The notes under the pieces are model-generated. The model was not told where the DNA came from, ran no database searches, and worked only from the letters and a program-made list of their open reading frames with translations. This document shows, piece after piece, positions 63,633-64,000 of a stretch of 64,000 nucleotides of DNA. The stretch lies in assembly GCA_026724425.1 (NCBI GenBank), contig JAIUCV010000001.1:9778556-9842555 (forward strand). The letters run 5' to 3'. A program made the translations under genes and the position numbers. Numbering within the stretch: position 1 is the stretch's first letter; each line of letters begins with the position of its first letter. The stretch comes from Erythrophleum ivorense. Taxonomy: Eukaryota > Streptophyta > Magnoliopsida > Fabales > Fabaceae.

Positions 63633-64000
63633 GGCTGTGTTTGGATGGAAGTTTTTAGAGAGGAGGGAAGGGGAGGGGAGGGACTTGGGGTGTTTTGGAG
63701 GGGAGGAGAATTTTTCAATTATTCTACCATATTGTCCCTAAATATTTTTAATATTTCAAGTTTATCCTTTTTCTAAACCCTTGTCTCACTTTTTCTCATT
63801 CCTTAGCTACCTCTCCCGACACTCTCTCTCTTTCGACACTCTGCCTCTCTCGTCATTGTCCAACTTATCGTCGACCTCTCTCGTTGGTGTCACCGTTGGC
63901 GTAGCTCCAGCTCATCACGTCCAGCTCACTGTCAGGTCACCTCCAGCTCACCTTTGATGCTCCAGGCTCTAGCAGCTCCACTTGCAGATTGTGTGACAAC
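63633..64000 (+). mobile_element. Start of a third G-rich-ended MITE-family element, truncated by window end
   Basis: CTGTGTTTGGATGGAAG followed by GGGAGGGG tracts resembles the left end of copy A (51351). Beyond about 63780 it changes to CT-rich sequence unlike copies A and B, so it may be a longer relative or a different insertion. Confidence 0.4.

Noticed and set aside
1..64000. CRISPR arrays, bacterial operons, tRNA or rRNA genes
   Set aside because: None seen; tandem repeats present are plant microsatellites, duplications and the viral promoter-like array.

Overview
The window is nuclear DNA of a flowering plant, most likely a eudicot. Support: AT-rich intergenic DNA full of plant transposable elements, GT-AG introns, plant-specific gene families (DNA ligase 6 with an SNM1-type N-terminus, a PADRE/DUF4228 pair) and an endogenous plant pararetrovirus. 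No CRISPR, operon, rRNA or tRNA gene was seen. The species cannot be named from sequence alone.

Layout. 1-4469 (minus) is the 5' half of LIG6: one large exon carrying the metallo-beta-lactamase/beta-CASP part, two short exons starting the ligase part, and a long intron running off the left edge with a ~1 kb TRIM-like LTR element. 4879-10295 is a decayed, internally rearranged pararetrovirus (protease, RT, RNase H, an ORF2-like frame, a repeat-rich promoter-like stretch, coat-protein fragments) bounded by 37-bp direct repeats; it ends ~300 bp above the LIG6 TATA box. 12102-19372 is a tandem duplication of a ~3.5 kb unit, each copy carrying one single-exon PADRE gene. 19373-26978 has no convincing gene but holds foldbacks, tandem duplications and a short insertion with a visible empty-site partner. 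26984-33715 is a dead Ty1/copia element with LTRs, PBS, PPT and likely TSD. 36746-43896 (plus) is a seven-exon lysine methyltransferase gene (EEF1AKMT2/EFM4 type, Arabidopsis AR401). 44158-53010 is repeat-rich, with a CACTA-like end, a compound hairpin and two inverted MITE copies whose empty paralogous site lies nearby. 54059-54630 (minus) is a two-exon gene for a small, probably plastid-targeted membrane protein. 54731-64000 is AT-rich intergenic DNA with MITE-like copies.

The genes are not an operon and do not obviously share a pathway. From memory, LIG6 (AT1G66730) and AR401 (AT1G66680) are near neighbours in Arabidopsis, so this looks like an old syntenic block expanded here by repeats. 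The most interesting structures are the pararetrovirus with its 37-bp flanking repeats beside a DNA-repair gene, a PIP-box-like motif in the LIG6 linker, the tandem PADRE pair with one altered TATA box, and three insertions dated relative to local duplications by empty paralogous sites.
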